NCBI RefSeq assembly: GCF_000756665.1
Contig: NZ_ARXV01000018.1
Span: 1 to 64,000 of the forward strand
Direction of reading: 5' to 3'
Origin: Alcanivorax nanhaiticus
Lineage (GTDB): Bacteria > Pseudomonadota > Gammaproteobacteria > Pseudomonadales > Alcanivoracaceae
DNA: 64,000 nucleotides
Shown piece after piece: positions 40,971 through 48,576 of the stretch. Position 1 is the stretch's first letter; each line of letters opens with the position of its first letter. The notes beneath the pieces were generated by a model. That model saw only the letters and a list, made by a program, of their open reading frames with translations. It did no database searches and was not told the origin of the DNA. The translations under genes were made by a program, and so were the position numbers.

Positions 40971-41002
40971 GATGCCATGGCTGACCAGCCGTGGCATTTT
41001 TG
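40971..41002 (+). terminator. Rho-independent terminator
   Basis: Stem GATGCCATGGCT with AGCCGTGGCAT (one mismatch), then TTTTTG, after the toxin-antitoxin operon. Confidence 0.8.
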
Positions 41003-41046
41003 TTTACCCCTCCCGGAATAATCCAACACGGTACTGGCTTGGTGGG

Positions 41047-41062
41047 CTTTCACATGTGAAAG
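41047..41062. repeat. Palindrome CTTTCACATGTGAAAG, copy 8
   Basis: Perfect copy 21 bp upstream of the -35 of the next promoter. Confidence 0.85.
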
Positions 41063-41083
41063 CTGCTGGCCCTTTCACGTTTA

Positions 41084-41111
41084 TTGTCGTATCATAAAAC
41101 GATTCTATAAA
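41084..41111 (+). promoter_or_regulatory. Promoter of the TATCAT family
   Basis: TTGTCG (41084-41089), 16-bp spacer containing TATCATAAAACGATTC, TATAAA (41106-41111). Related promoters at 44227, 48704, 58838 and more distantly 29091, 47633. Confidence 0.65.
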
Positions 41112-41127
41112 CGGGAGGAGAAAGTAC

Positions 41128-41463
41128 ATGGTTCAACAAAGTGGCCGGGGCAAGTTGACCCCCGAAATCAAGGCTAAGTCCGAGGAGCTGCTTGGGTATG
41201 CCATCACCCAGCGCGAACTGAGGCTGATGCCATACATCCAGCACGTCATGATGAACGACCAACGACTGGATCTGAATCGGATCAATAGCGAGGAGCGAGA
41301 AATCGTCAGCAACTGGCGTAAGCACGGGTTTCTTGAGGGCGGGGCGGGGCCGATGGTTATTTCCCGGCGTTTCTGGGATGCCATCAATGACCTGATGTGG
41401 ATGGCTTACGTGAACTATCACGGCGAGGCCGACCCCGTTCATGTGGGAGGTGGCGATGCTTGA
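41128..41463 (+). CDS. Hypothetical protein
   Basis: 111 residues, helical, no family recognised. GGGAGGAG ribosome site. First gene of an operon with the two coiled-coil proteins downstream (overlap of 8 nt with the next gene). Confidence 0.58.
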   Translation: MVQQSGRGKLTPEIKAKSEELLGYAITQRELRLMPYIQHVMMNDQRLDLNRINSEEREIVSNWRKHGFLEGGAGPMVISRRFWDAINDLMWMAYVNYHGEADPVHVGGGDA

Positions 41464-41692
41464 GACCAAAGAACTGGTGGCGCTCCGAGACGAGATAAAC
41501 GAAGCCATCAAAACGTCGCGTCGGTTAGACCGGTGCCACCAGCAATTTCTCACCAGACGGAAGGACGGCATCACTCGCGCCAGACAAACAAGTTATGCGG
41601 CACAAAGCGCAAGCCTGGCAGCCAGTCTCAAGGCGGAAGTGAACGGGGTTAAGCAAACGGCTTGCACAGTGCTGAATCTGGTAAGGGGGTGA
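41456..41692 (+). CDS. Small helical protein
   Basis: 78 residues from ATG 41456 (GGGAGGTGG upstream), mostly charged and Ala-rich helices, probably coiled coil. Unknown function. 1 nt before the next gene. Confidence 0.52.
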   Translation: MLETKELVALRDEINEAIKTSRRLDRCHQQFLTRRKDGITRARQTSYAAQSASLAASLKAEVNGVKQTACTVLNLVRG

Positions 41693-41693
41693 T

Positions 41694-42629
41694 ATGGAGA
41701 CAAGCATTCAGAACTATGCGGCGTCTGCACAGACACTCCAAGCGAAACAGGCAGAGCATCAAGCTCAGGTAGATGCGGCGCTGGAAGAATTGAATCGGCT
41801 GGTAACCGCCCGGAACCAACTGGGTTGGTGGGACAAACTGAAGTCCATGTGGGGTTACAACCGGCTGGTGGATGAACAAAAGGCAGCGGTCAAACGCGCC
41901 CGCAATGCGATTGCACGGGCAGAGCGTGAGCACAAGACCAACCAGGTTGGTTGTCTGCGTGAGTTACTTGACCTGTCCATTGCGGGGAGTCAAAGGCGAG
42001 CCGAAATTCATGACCTGGCCCGGATATTCCAGGCCGTCAAAGAAATCCACCAGGGCAACAAGCAACTTGTCCAGCTCGGGGAGAAGGCCCTGCGAGAGAT
42101 CGGGGAAGCTGACTCTGCCGTGTCCTCAGCACAAACCATGGAAGTGTTCGACCTCGCCACGGACAACAAGGGTATTTCCCTCATGTCCTCGATGTCAAAT
42201 ATGGATGCCAGCAGCGAAATGGATGATGCCCGCAGAGCGGTAAAGGAGTTTGCGCGAGCAGCGCAGCAGCACCAGGAACGGATTGAAGCACTCAACCACG
42301 ATATGACGCTTGAGGTGATCGACCTGGGGCTCGATCTATTTGACGTTACCGGCTGGTTCGACGTGGGCAGCGTTCTCTCCCTGATGAGTCTCTCCTCGGC
42401 CAGCTCGGCGCTGGATGACGCTGAGCGGAAAGTGAAGCGAATGCTTGAGCCACTGAGGAGCGCTGAAAGGGCATCAGCGGAGGAATACCGCCGTGATAAA
42501 GATGCTCTTGTTTCTGCCAAGCGAGAGGTCTTCCAGACTGCACTGCTTGCTCTTCAGGAGCGAGGACTCCAGCTCCCTACGAATGAAACAGTCCAGCGCG
42601 TAATAGAAAATCACAAGATCGAACTATGA
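41694..42629 (+). CDS. Coiled-coil protein of unknown function
   Basis: 311 residues dominated by heptad-rich helices (about 8-40, 60-100, 120-150, 185-215, 245-300) with a short hydrophobic part (DLGLDLFDVTGWFDVGSVLSLMSL, about 205-228) that may peripherally bind membrane. No family recognised. Ends just before box B. Confidence 0.58.
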   Translation: METSIQNYAASAQTLQAKQAEHQAQVDAALEELNRLVTARNQLGWWDKLKSMWGYNRLVDEQKAAVKRARNAIARAEREHKTNQVGCLRELLDLSIAGSQRRAEIHDLARIFQAVKEIHQGNKQLVQLGEKALREIGEADSAVSSAQTMEVFDLATDNKGISLMSSMSNMDASSEMDDARRAVKEFARAAQQHQERIEALNHDMTLEVIDLGLDLFDVTGWFDVGSVLSLMSLSSASSALDDAERKVKRMLEPLRSAERASAEEYRRDKDALVSAKREVFQTALLALQERGLQLPTNETVQRVIENHKIEL

Positions 42630-42655
42630 GCCCGAATTGGGCAGCTAGACGTGCC
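42630..42655 (+). promoter_or_regulatory. GCCC-N5-GGGC box B before endonuclease gene
   Basis: GCCCGAATTGGGC then A-GCT-AGACG-TGCC, directly after the previous stop codon and 59 nt before the endonuclease ATG. A hairpin CTCCCCTG/CAGGGGAG (42655-42679) follows in the leader. Confidence 0.55.
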
Positions 42656-42713
42656 TCCCCTGAGACACAAGCAGGGGAGAATAGCAGCAGGTGCTTTTAA
42701 CAGCGGAGGAAAC

Positions 42714-43658
42714 ATGAAGAAAATACTGTGCCTGCTGCTGGCGCTGGTGGCTTCGTCACCAGTGTTGGCAGACATTGATAATTTTCGAGAATCCAAGGCC
42801 ATGCTGAAAGAGCATGTCTATCTGGATCAAACGCGGGGTGGAGAAGGGACATTCTACTGCGGGTGTGACTGGCGCTGGGTTGGCGAATCCGGTGGCCGGG
42901 TAGATGCGTCGTCCTGCGGATATGAAGTCCGGGCTCAGGAGAATCGTGCTGAGCGAACAGAGTGGGAGCATGTTGTCCCTGCCTGGGTGATGGGTCACCA
43001 GCGTCAATGCTGGCAGGATGGTGGTCGGCGAAATTGCCGTTCGACCGATCCCGTCTTCCAAGTGATGGAAGCGGATCCGCACAACCTGGTGGTGAGTGTA
43101 GGGGAGGCGAATGCTGACCGTTCAAACTTTGAGTATGGTGTGCTGGCAGACAAACCAACCCCGTATGGCCGGTGTGATCTTGAAGTGGACTTCAAGCAGC
43201 GTGTTGTAGAGCCACGGGATGCTGTCAAAGGGCAAATCGCTCGAATCTACTTCTACATCCACGACCGTTACGACTTACGCATGAGCCGTCAGCAACAGCA
43301 GCTTATGATGGCTTGGCATCGTCAATACCCCGTGACGACCTGGGAGCGTGAGCGGGACGCGAGAATCGCAAGGATGGTCGGCCACAACAACCCGTTCGTC
43401 ACAGGCGAACAACAGTGGACACTCGGCCACAAGAATACTGCTGAAGGGCTCAAGTCTTTTGGAGAGGCGACTCTGGCTTCGTTCGATGCTCCTGAAGTCC
43501 ATGGGGGTGGGATCCGAGGCAACCGCAACAGCAAGATTTACCACTTACCGGAAGGTTGCCCCAGCTACGACCGGGTGAGTCCCCGCAATGTGATTGAGTT
43601 CTCCTCCGAATCGGAGGCCCAATCCGCTGGTTATCGCAAAGCTGGTAATTGCCGGTAA
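42714..43658 (+). CDS. Secreted endonuclease I (EndA/NucM-like) with Ada-like C-terminal domain
   Basis: 314 residues. Signal peptide about 1-19 (VLA-DI). Endonuclease I core with the catalytic EWEHVVPAW (about 83-91) and NLVVSVGEANADRSN, an Asn-rich metal-site region. Cys pairs in the mature part suggest disulfides. The last 45 residues (KIYHLPEGCPSYDRV and AGYRKAGNC) match the Ada-type metal-binding module seen at the ends of other nucleases. It would cleave DNA in the periplasm. ATG 42714 has GGAGG upstream. Confidence 0.85.
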   Translation: MKKILCLLLALVASSPVLADIDNFRESKAMLKEHVYLDQTRGGEGTFYCGCDWRWVGESGGRVDASSCGYEVRAQENRAERTEWEHVVPAWVMGHQRQCWQDGGRRNCRSTDPVFQVMEADPHNLVVSVGEANADRSNFEYGVLADKPTPYGRCDLEVDFKQRVVEPRDAVKGQIARIYFYIHDRYDLRMSRQQQQLMMAWHRQYPVTTWERERDARIARMVGHNNPFVTGEQQWTLGHKNTAEGLKSFGEATLASFDAPEVHGGGIRGNRNSKIYHLPEGCPSYDRVSPRNVIEFSSESEAQSAGYRKAGNCR

Positions 43659-43667
43659 GGGGGCGAC

Positions 43668-44147
43668 ATGGCCGCAAGCGCTGAACATGACAAGCTGGTC
43701 TCGATGACAGCCAGGTGGTTCAAACGCCAAGGTTTCGCAGTTGTCGCGACTGAACTGGCGAGTTACGGCAACAGGGAGCAACCAGACGTATATGCCTGTC
43801 GGCAGTCGTGCTCTGCAATGGCTGAGATAAAAGTCAGTAGGGCAGACTTCTTTGCCGACGCTAAAAAGCCTGAGCGAGCGCAAGGCGGGTTGGGGCACTA
43901 CCGGTTCTATGTCTGCCCGGAGGGGATGATACAACCAGGGGAATTGCCGCAGGGGTGGGGGCTGCTGTATGCCATAGGCCGCAGCATCTCCCCGGTGCTC
44001 ATGCCGAAGGGGAACATGTGGCCGGGTCCAAAGAATTTGGACGACAATTGGGGACCGTTCGCGCATGATGAAGACGGCGACGCCGCCCGAGCAGCCCTGT
44101 TTTCGATTGCCCGGAGGCTGGCAGCCGGGAAACCGACCTACACCTAA
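43668..44147 (+). CDS. PD-(D/E)XK endonuclease-like protein
   Basis: 159 residues. Asp40 (REQPDVYA), then Glu53-x-Lys55 (MAEIKVSRADF) give the PD-(D/E)XK core, as in MmcB-like and archaeal Holliday-junction-resolvase-like nucleases. The rest (GHYRFYVCPEGMI) is the usual strand after the core. Nine nt after the secreted endonuclease and probably cotranscribed. Confidence 0.7.
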   Translation: MAASAEHDKLVSMTARWFKRQGFAVVATELASYGNREQPDVYACRQSCSAMAEIKVSRADFFADAKKPERAQGGLGHYRFYVCPEGMIQPGELPQGWGLLYAIGRSISPVLMPKGNMWPGPKNLDDNWGPFAHDEDGDAARAALFSIARRLAAGKPTYT

Positions 44148-44164
44148 GTACGTTACGACAGAAC

Positions 44165-44190
44165 AAAGCGGCTACTGAGCCGCTTTTTTT
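44165..44190 (+). terminator. Rho-independent terminator
   Basis: Stem AAAGCGGCT/AGCCGCTTT with ACTG loop, followed by a T run. Confidence 0.9.
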
Positions 44191-44226
44191 GTGGCAGGAT
44201 TGTCATAACAGAACTATAAAAAGATA

Positions 44227-44271
44227 TTGTAGTATCATAAAATGGGTTGTAGAATCTTTCACATGTGAAAC
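44227..44271 (+). promoter_or_regulatory. parAB promoter with parS-like operator at the start point
   Basis: TTGTAG (44227-44232), 17-bp spacer with TATCATAAAATG, TAGAAT (44250-44255). CTTTCACATGTGAAAC (44256-44271, 15 of 16 of the family, copy 9) begins right after the -10, so a bound protein would block transcription start of parAB. Confidence 0.75.
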
Positions 44272-44310
44272 TCGGAGGGGACCGCCCCTGCAATTATTAA
44301 CGAGGTATGT

Positions 44311-45096
44311 ATGGCAAAAGTGATTAGCTACGCCAACCAAAAAGGGGGCGTAGGCAAGAGCACTCTTTGTATCCAGACAGCCTTTTATCTTTCCCTCAAG
44401 AGAAAGAAAAAAGTTCTTGTTGTGGATATGGATGGGCAGGGGAACACCTCCAGTCGATTGGCTCCCAGAGTGGTTGATGACGATGGCTCCTTTGAGCCCA
44501 TTTTGTCGGGCACCAAGACAGCGGAGCTTTTCCAAGATTCATTGGAGAGTATCGAAGTCATCAAGTGCCCGGCTGGTATGGACCTGATACACACGCCGAA
44601 AAATGACCCGGCGCTGTTCGAGATGGAAGCGGTCCCTCTGGATCAGGCGATGAACCCTGCAAGGAACCTTGCTGAGCTGTTTGAGCAGTACGATTATGTG
44701 TTGATCGACTGCCCGCCAAGCCTTGGACGTAAGCTGGTGGCCGCATTAGCGATGTCCACCCATGTCGTCTGTCCAGTAAAACTCTCCGGTTTCGCCGTAG
44801 ATGGCGTGGAAGGTCTCCTCAATACGATTCTGGGTATCCGGGAAGGCTACAACAACCATTTGAACATCCTGGGCATCATCATCAACGACATGGACCGCTC
44901 AGTGAATCACGACCGCTCACTGAAGGAGCTGGAAGGTTCGGTTCCGGAGCTGCTGTTCAAGCACAAGATTATGCACCGCCCACCTCTGGATTCCGCCATC
45001 ACTGAAGGGATCCCGGTATGGCAACTTCGCTACGGCCACGTAGCAGCCAAAGAGGTTGAGGCGGTATTGAAAGAACTGTTAGCTAAAGTGGGGTAA
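44311..45096 (+). CDS. parA: ParA-family partition ATPase
   Basis: 261 residues. Deviant Walker A KGGVGKST (about 10-17), Walker A' VVDMDGQGN (about 37-45), Walker B YVLIDCPPS (about 130-138). No N-terminal HTH, so it is the short ParA type, and promoter control must come from other proteins. It starts 39 nt after a parS-like operator. Gap to parB 3 nt. Confidence 0.93.
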   Translation: MAKVISYANQKGGVGKSTLCIQTAFYLSLKRKKKVLVVDMDGQGNTSSRLAPRVVDDDGSFEPILSGTKTAELFQDSLESIEVIKCPAGMDLIHTPKNDPALFEMEAVPLDQAMNPARNLAELFEQYDYVLIDCPPSLGRKLVAALAMSTHVVCPVKLSGFAVDGVEGLLNTILGIREGYNNHLNILGIIINDMDRSVNHDRSLKELEGSVPELLFKHKIMHRPPLDSAITEGIPVWQLRYGHVAAKEVEAVLKELLAKVG

Positions 45097-45099
45097 CAC

Positions 45100-46275
45100 A
45101 TGGCTAAAATTGGAAATTTGCAGGGGTTGTCCGACCTGGCAAAAGCTGCCACCGGCAGAAAGGGCAAAGAGGTCATCACAGTTACACTGGATGATGTCGA
45201 ATCGAAAGAGCAGGTCCGCAAGAAGTTCAAGAACATCGAAGAACTGGCGGAGACAATGAAGGTGGAAGGGCAGCAAAGCCCGATCATCGTTTACCCGAAG
45301 AATGAAAACGGGAAGTACGTCATTCAGAAAGGGGAGCGCCGCTGGCGGGCTCTGCGTGTTGCTGGGATTGAAACCATCGACATCATTGTGAATGAGAAAG
45401 AACAGTCAGACCTGGACGAGACTGCCGGGGAGCTGATCGAGAACATCCAGCGCGACGACCTGGCCCCGCTGGAGATAGCAAACGCTCTCAAGAAGTTTGT
45501 TGATGAAGGCTGGAAGCAAAAGGACATCGCAAAACGCCTGGGCAAGAACGCAATCTTTGTATCGACGCATCTTTCTTTGCTGAAGCTGCCTGAGTGTGTT
45601 CAGGAGCTGTACGACGAAGATGTATGCAGCGACACAGAAACCCTGAACAACCTGCGTTTGCTCTATGACCTCAATGATGATCGGTGCCGCGCAGTATGCG
45701 CTGTCGCATTGGAGGAGGGGATCACTCGTAAACAGAGCCGTGACCTTCTCAATGACGCCAAGCGTATCAAGGAGGAAATGGAGTCTGGAGTGAAGACCTC
45801 GCCACCAGCGGAAAGTGGAACTGAAACTGGTTCATCTGACGGTGATGGCGCTGGCCTGATGGGGGGGGACGAGTCTGGTGGTTATGCGCCACCTGAAGAG
45901 GATTCCAGTCCCGAATCCGGCGAGAGTGACTCTGGCAGTGAAGACGACGCTGCTGGCGGTGACGAGGAAATGGAGGAGGATTCCTCACCCGAAAAAGGTG
46001 GCGACAAGACCGAGCCGAAACAGAAGGCTGAGCCGAAGAACCAGGACGCCATGTCACCAATCCCTGAAGACAAGGATTGGAAGTTTACCGAGCCCAAAGA
46101 GCTTATCGTCGTCGTGAATGTGGCAACGGATAGCGACGTAAAGCGTGGTATCCTCCTGCTCGACCGGGTTTGCAAGGATCCGAAGGAGGTGTGGGTTAAA
46201 ATTGCAGACGGGAAGAAAGAGAAGGAAGTCCGGGTGCTGGCTTCTGAAATCGAACTCGTCAGCATGGAAGCCTGA
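45100..46275 (+). CDS. parB: ParB-family partition protein with long acidic linker
   Basis: 391 residues. CTPase/ParB-N domain (about 28-115) with QKGERRWRAL (about 72-81) and ELIENIQRDDLAPLEIA (box II-like). HTH KQKDIAKRLGKNAIFVSTHL (about 147-166). Residues about 228-320 are very acidic and Ser/Gly/Pro-rich, likely unstructured. The C-terminal 60 residues form a different domain from the usual ParB dimeriser. Forms the segregation system with parA. Confidence 0.92.
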   Translation: MAKIGNLQGLSDLAKAATGRKGKEVITVTLDDVESKEQVRKKFKNIEELAETMKVEGQQSPIIVYPKNENGKYVIQKGERRWRALRVAGIETIDIIVNEKEQSDLDETAGELIENIQRDDLAPLEIANALKKFVDEGWKQKDIAKRLGKNAIFVSTHLSLLKLPECVQELYDEDVCSDTETLNNLRLLYDLNDDRCRAVCAVALEEGITRKQSRDLLNDAKRIKEEMESGVKTSPPAESGTETGSSDGDGAGLMGGDESGGYAPPEEDSSPESGESDSGSEDDAAGGDEEMEEDSSPEKGGDKTEPKQKAEPKNQDAMSPIPEDKDWKFTEPKELIVVVNVATDSDVKRGILLLDRVCKDPKEVWVKIADGKKEKEVRVLASEIELVSMEA

Positions 46276-46328
46276 TAACGGGATTCATCCTCCGGCCCCT
46301 GTGAAGGGGCCGGGAATAGAAGGTGAAC

Positions 46329-46601
46329 ATGAGAATTTCCAAAGATATGAAGCGAAAGTTCGACCTCATCAATGTGTTGTCGAGAACGGAGAAGCCGAGC
46401 CTCCATGACCTGCATCGAGCAACGAAAATCCCTGAGTCAACCATCAAGCGCCAGTTGGCAGCCATTCGTACCGAGTTCGGTATGAAAATTTTGTTTGTTC
46501 GTGAAACAGGGGGAGAAAGGGGGGCTACCGGCTATTACATGCTGACCGACTGGGGGATCATTGACCGAGACGAATTCATTAAACACTACATGATGCTTTA
46601 A
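46329..46601 (+). CDS. Winged-helix DNA-binding protein
   Basis: 90 residues from ATG 46329. SLHDLHRATKIPESTIKRQLAAIRTEFG (about 24-51) is a winged-helix recognition region, with a wing at FVRETGGERGATGYYML. It could be an operon-specific regulator of parAB, since it is in the same unit (53 nt gap). Confidence 0.72.
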   Translation: MRISKDMKRKFDLINVLSRTEKPSLHDLHRATKIPESTIKRQLAAIRTEFGMKILFVRETGGERGATGYYMLTDWGIIDRDEFIKHYMML

Positions 46602-46624
46602 GCCCCGTCCTTTGGGGCTTTTTA
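46600..46624 (+). terminator. Rho-independent terminator of parAB unit
   Basis: AAGCCCC/GGGGCTT stem with GTCCTTT loop, then TTTTA. Confidence 0.88.
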
Positions 46625-46665
46625 TTTCAGCGGAGGGACAGTCCTTGTCCCTTGCAACCTCCCCC

Positions 46666-47343
46666 CTAAGACGCCACCGCAATTGTATCAAGAGAACTTT
46701 TTCCAGAAGGACGCCTTTGCTCCGCTGGTTTGGCGGTGGCGTAGTATGCAACCCCCATTGGTTTCCGGGTGATAGTGTTCAAAGCCACGATGTTCATGGA
46801 AGCCGGAGAGACGCCGCGAGAGTCGAAGTAATGGAAAAGCTGAAGCATACAGCCCTTGACCATGAGGCGGTCCACGTCTTCCAGGTACAGGTGGGCTGAC
46901 TCGATCCCGGCAGCGCCTCGGGTCTCCAGAACCCTTTCCAGCCAGTGAATAGTGTTAATCCCAGTCCCGCAGCAAGGCTCATAGAATTCTGCATCCGGAC
47001 GGGGTGTGTCTGCCAAGTTGATTTGCGCCATTAGCCTGGCAACTTCCGGAGGGGTGGGGTAGAACTGAGTCCCCTGCTTATAGAACCCAGACTCGCTCAG
47101 GATATACCCCAAAATATCGCTGGTGGGGTCTGCTTTCATCGCGGATGACAATAGGTGTGACAGCTTGCTGGCGACGGCTCCAAGGTCGTCAGGGAATGCC
47201 TCCGTGGGTGAATAGAGCCCCGTTTGTTGGTAGGCCCAGTGGTCGATAAAGACGGCGATGAAGCGCGATACCCCCATTCGGTAACGGGCGGTCTCGATCA
47301 GCGATAGCGCTTGCCGGGTGAGTTGTCTTGCATTGTCGTTCAT
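46666..47343 (-). CDS. N6-adenine methyltransferase-like protein lacking NPPY
   Basis: 225 residues. QFYPTPPEVARLMAQI (about 93-108) and the SAM-binding EFYEPCCGTGINTIHWL (about 118-134), then LYLEDVDRLMVKGCMLQL, are like type I HsdM/N6_Mtase proteins. The catalytic NPPY/F is missing: the strand that should carry it reads NIVALNTITRKPMG. Therefore a SAM-binding protein that may not methylate. Alone on the minus strand. Confidence 0.68.
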   Translation of the reverse strand: MNDNARQLTRQALSLIETARYRMGVSRFIAVFIDHWAYQQTGLYSPTEAFPDDLGAVASKLSHLLSSAMKADPTSDILGYILSESGFYKQGTQFYPTPPEVARLMAQINLADTPRPDAEFYEPCCGTGINTIHWLERVLETRGAAGIESAHLYLEDVDRLMVKGCMLQLFHYFDSRGVSPASMNIVALNTITRKPMGVAYYATAKPAEQRRPSGKSSLDTIAVAS

Positions 47344-47363
47344 GTGCTTGAATTCCGTACTGT

Positions 47364-47393
47364 AGAAACAAAGAACCCCGCTTCAGCGGGGCT
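47364..47393 (-). terminator. Minus-strand terminator of the 51-residue gene
   Basis: CCCCGC/GCGGGG stem with TTCA loop; on the minus strand it is followed by TTCTTTGTTT. Confidence 0.75.
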
Positions 47394-47401
47394 CCGGGTG
47401 G

Positions 47402-47557
47402 TTAGTGGGCGTGGTAGCTTTCTCGGAGCAGCGAAGCCTTGATGAAATCGGGGCTGTTAGGCATCTCCTGGGCTACGAACTGCTGGCGCTTCTTCAGCGG
47501 CCAGCGGATGAACTCGACAATGGCAATTCTTTTTCTGGTAACATGCTGAACACGCAT
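47402..47557 (-). CDS. Small basic protein (51 residues)
   Basis: ATG 47557 preceded by GAGGAGG at ideal distance; reads MRVQHVTRKRIAIVEFIRWP and ends ESYHAH-stop just before its own terminator. Basic N-terminal half with Trp, possibly nucleic-acid binding. Not recognised. The combination of ribosome site and terminator makes it credible despite its size. Confidence 0.65.
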   Translation of the reverse strand: MRVQHVTRKRIAIVEFIRWPLKKRQQFVAQEMPNSPDFIKASLLRESYHAH

Positions 47558-47754
47558 ACCATTCCTCCTCTATGTAATGTGGTATGTGCAGAGGGCCGCA
47601 CCGCTCTTCCACCTTCGTTGCGGCCTTCTTTTTTGATATTACAGCATCATAAAGTAATATCAAGAGATCAAAAAAAGATTCCGAAAAGTCTTGTTGATAA
47701 CAGCGGGTCATATTATGATCCGGAGAAAATGAGACCGATTAAGGTGGTACAACG
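47558..47754. promoter_or_regulatory. Intergenic region with TATCAT-like promoter
   Basis: Stem GGCCGCA/TTGCGGCC (47594-47624) followed by TTCTTTTTT on the plus strand looks like a terminator. Then TTGATA (47633-47638), 16-bp spacer, TAATAT (47655-47660), with ATTACAGCATCATAAAG as in the promoter at 29091. No further gene. Confidence 0.5.
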
Positions 47755-47964
47755 ATGGAAAACGAATGTATTGGGTGCGGCTGCACAGACTCTCGCGCTT
47801 GCGCCAGCGGTAATGAGCCCTGTCACTGGTTGGAGGTCGATGAGGCAATGGGGTTGGGTGTCTGCTCTAATTGCCCGAGCCATGTAGAAGAACTCAGGCA
47901 GCGCCAAGCTAATTTGGCTGAATTTGCGAAGGAAGAGATGAGCAGTGGCGCATCGGCAGAATGA
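47755..47964 (+). CDS. Cys-rich zinc-binding small protein
   Basis: 69 residues. CIGCGCTDSRAC (5-16), then PCHWLEVD and GVCSNCP give six to seven Cys and a His, the pattern of a small zinc protein found in many phages. Function unknown. 30 nt downstream lies the GTTGCGACGTGACAAC element before the ParB-like gene. Confidence 0.7.
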   Translation: MENECIGCGCTDSRACASGNEPCHWLEVDEAMGLGVCSNCPSHVEELRQRQANLAEFAKEEMSSGASAE

Positions 47965-47994
47965 GGTCGCTGCATCAGGAAGCTATGCTCTAAT

Positions 47995-48010
47995 GTTGCG
48001 ACGTGACAAC
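47995..48010 (+). repeat. GTTGCGACGTGACAAC element, copy 5
   Basis: Lies 12 bp before the start of the CTPase-less ParB gene, likely overlapping its promoter or ribosome site. Confidence 0.7.
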
Positions 48011-48022
48011 TAAGGGGGCCGC

Positions 48023-48538
48023 ATGGACCAGCAAGAATTCAAGACGCTGCCGGTTATCAAGCGCATCGAGGAGGTGGAGCTGCGCCGAGACCTGGGCGAA
48101 AGCAGCGCTGAGATTAAGGAAGCTCTGGGGCTTACCCGTTATGAGCTTTCACACCTCAACCGGTTGAGCAAAAAACTTTGCCCCGAGGCAAGGAAGCTCA
48201 TCAAACGGAACAATCTGTCAGAGGGTCATGCCCGCGCCCTTGTGAGACTTCCTCAGAAAGCACAGGAAGACATCTTGAGGGATTCGCTGCACCGGAAGTG
48301 GAGCGTGAGAAAGCTGGAACAGCGGGTTCGAGACTACATTGCTGGCCGGGAGCCCACGCCCGACGCTTCCTACTACGAGCAATTGGCGACTCACATTTCA
48401 GACACCATTGGTCACCCCGTACAAGTTCGTCCCGACAAGACAAACACATCCAAAGGAAAGATCGTCATTACCTACCTCGGGCTGGATGCGTTCGATTCCG
48501 TGATGGAGAGAATGAACGTGAAAATCGGGGACGAGTAA
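48023..48538 (+). CDS. CTPase-less ParB: parS-type HTH plus dimerisation domain
   Basis: 171 residues aligning only with the middle and end of chromosomal-type ParB/Spo0J. HTH region SAEIKEALGLTRYELSHLNRLSKKL (about 28-52), the hallmark LSEGHARALVRLP (about 65-77) and WSVRKLEQRV (about 93-102), then a ParB-like C-terminal dimer domain (HISDTIGHPVQVR, KIVITYLGLDAFDSVMERM). The N-terminal ParB/CTPase domain (GERR box) is absent, so it should bind sites but not slide as a CTP clamp. A CTTTCACATGTGAAAG element begins right after its stop codon. Confidence 0.82.
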   Translation: MDQQEFKTLPVIKRIEEVELRRDLGESSAEIKEALGLTRYELSHLNRLSKKLCPEARKLIKRNNLSEGHARALVRLPQKAQEDILRDSLHRKWSVRKLEQRVRDYIAGREPTPDASYYEQLATHISDTIGHPVQVRPDKTNTSKGKIVITYLGLDAFDSVMERMNVKIGDE

Positions 48539-48554
48539 CTTTCACATGTGAAAG
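48539..48554. repeat. Palindrome CTTTCACATGTGAAAG, copy 10
   Basis: Perfect copy starting with the base after the ParB-like stop. Followed 22 bp later by box D, the same spacing as copy 5 and box C. Confidence 0.85.
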
Positions 48555-48576
48555 TTTTTGGTAGCGGTGTGTAAAT

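Noticed and set aside
46612..46899. 95-codon plus-strand frame after the parAB terminator
   Set aside because: Antisense to the SAM-binding protein and begins inside the terminator region.
47405..47887. 160-codon plus-strand frame
   Set aside because: Antisense to the better supported 51-residue gene and overlaps the promoter and the Cys-rich gene in another frame.
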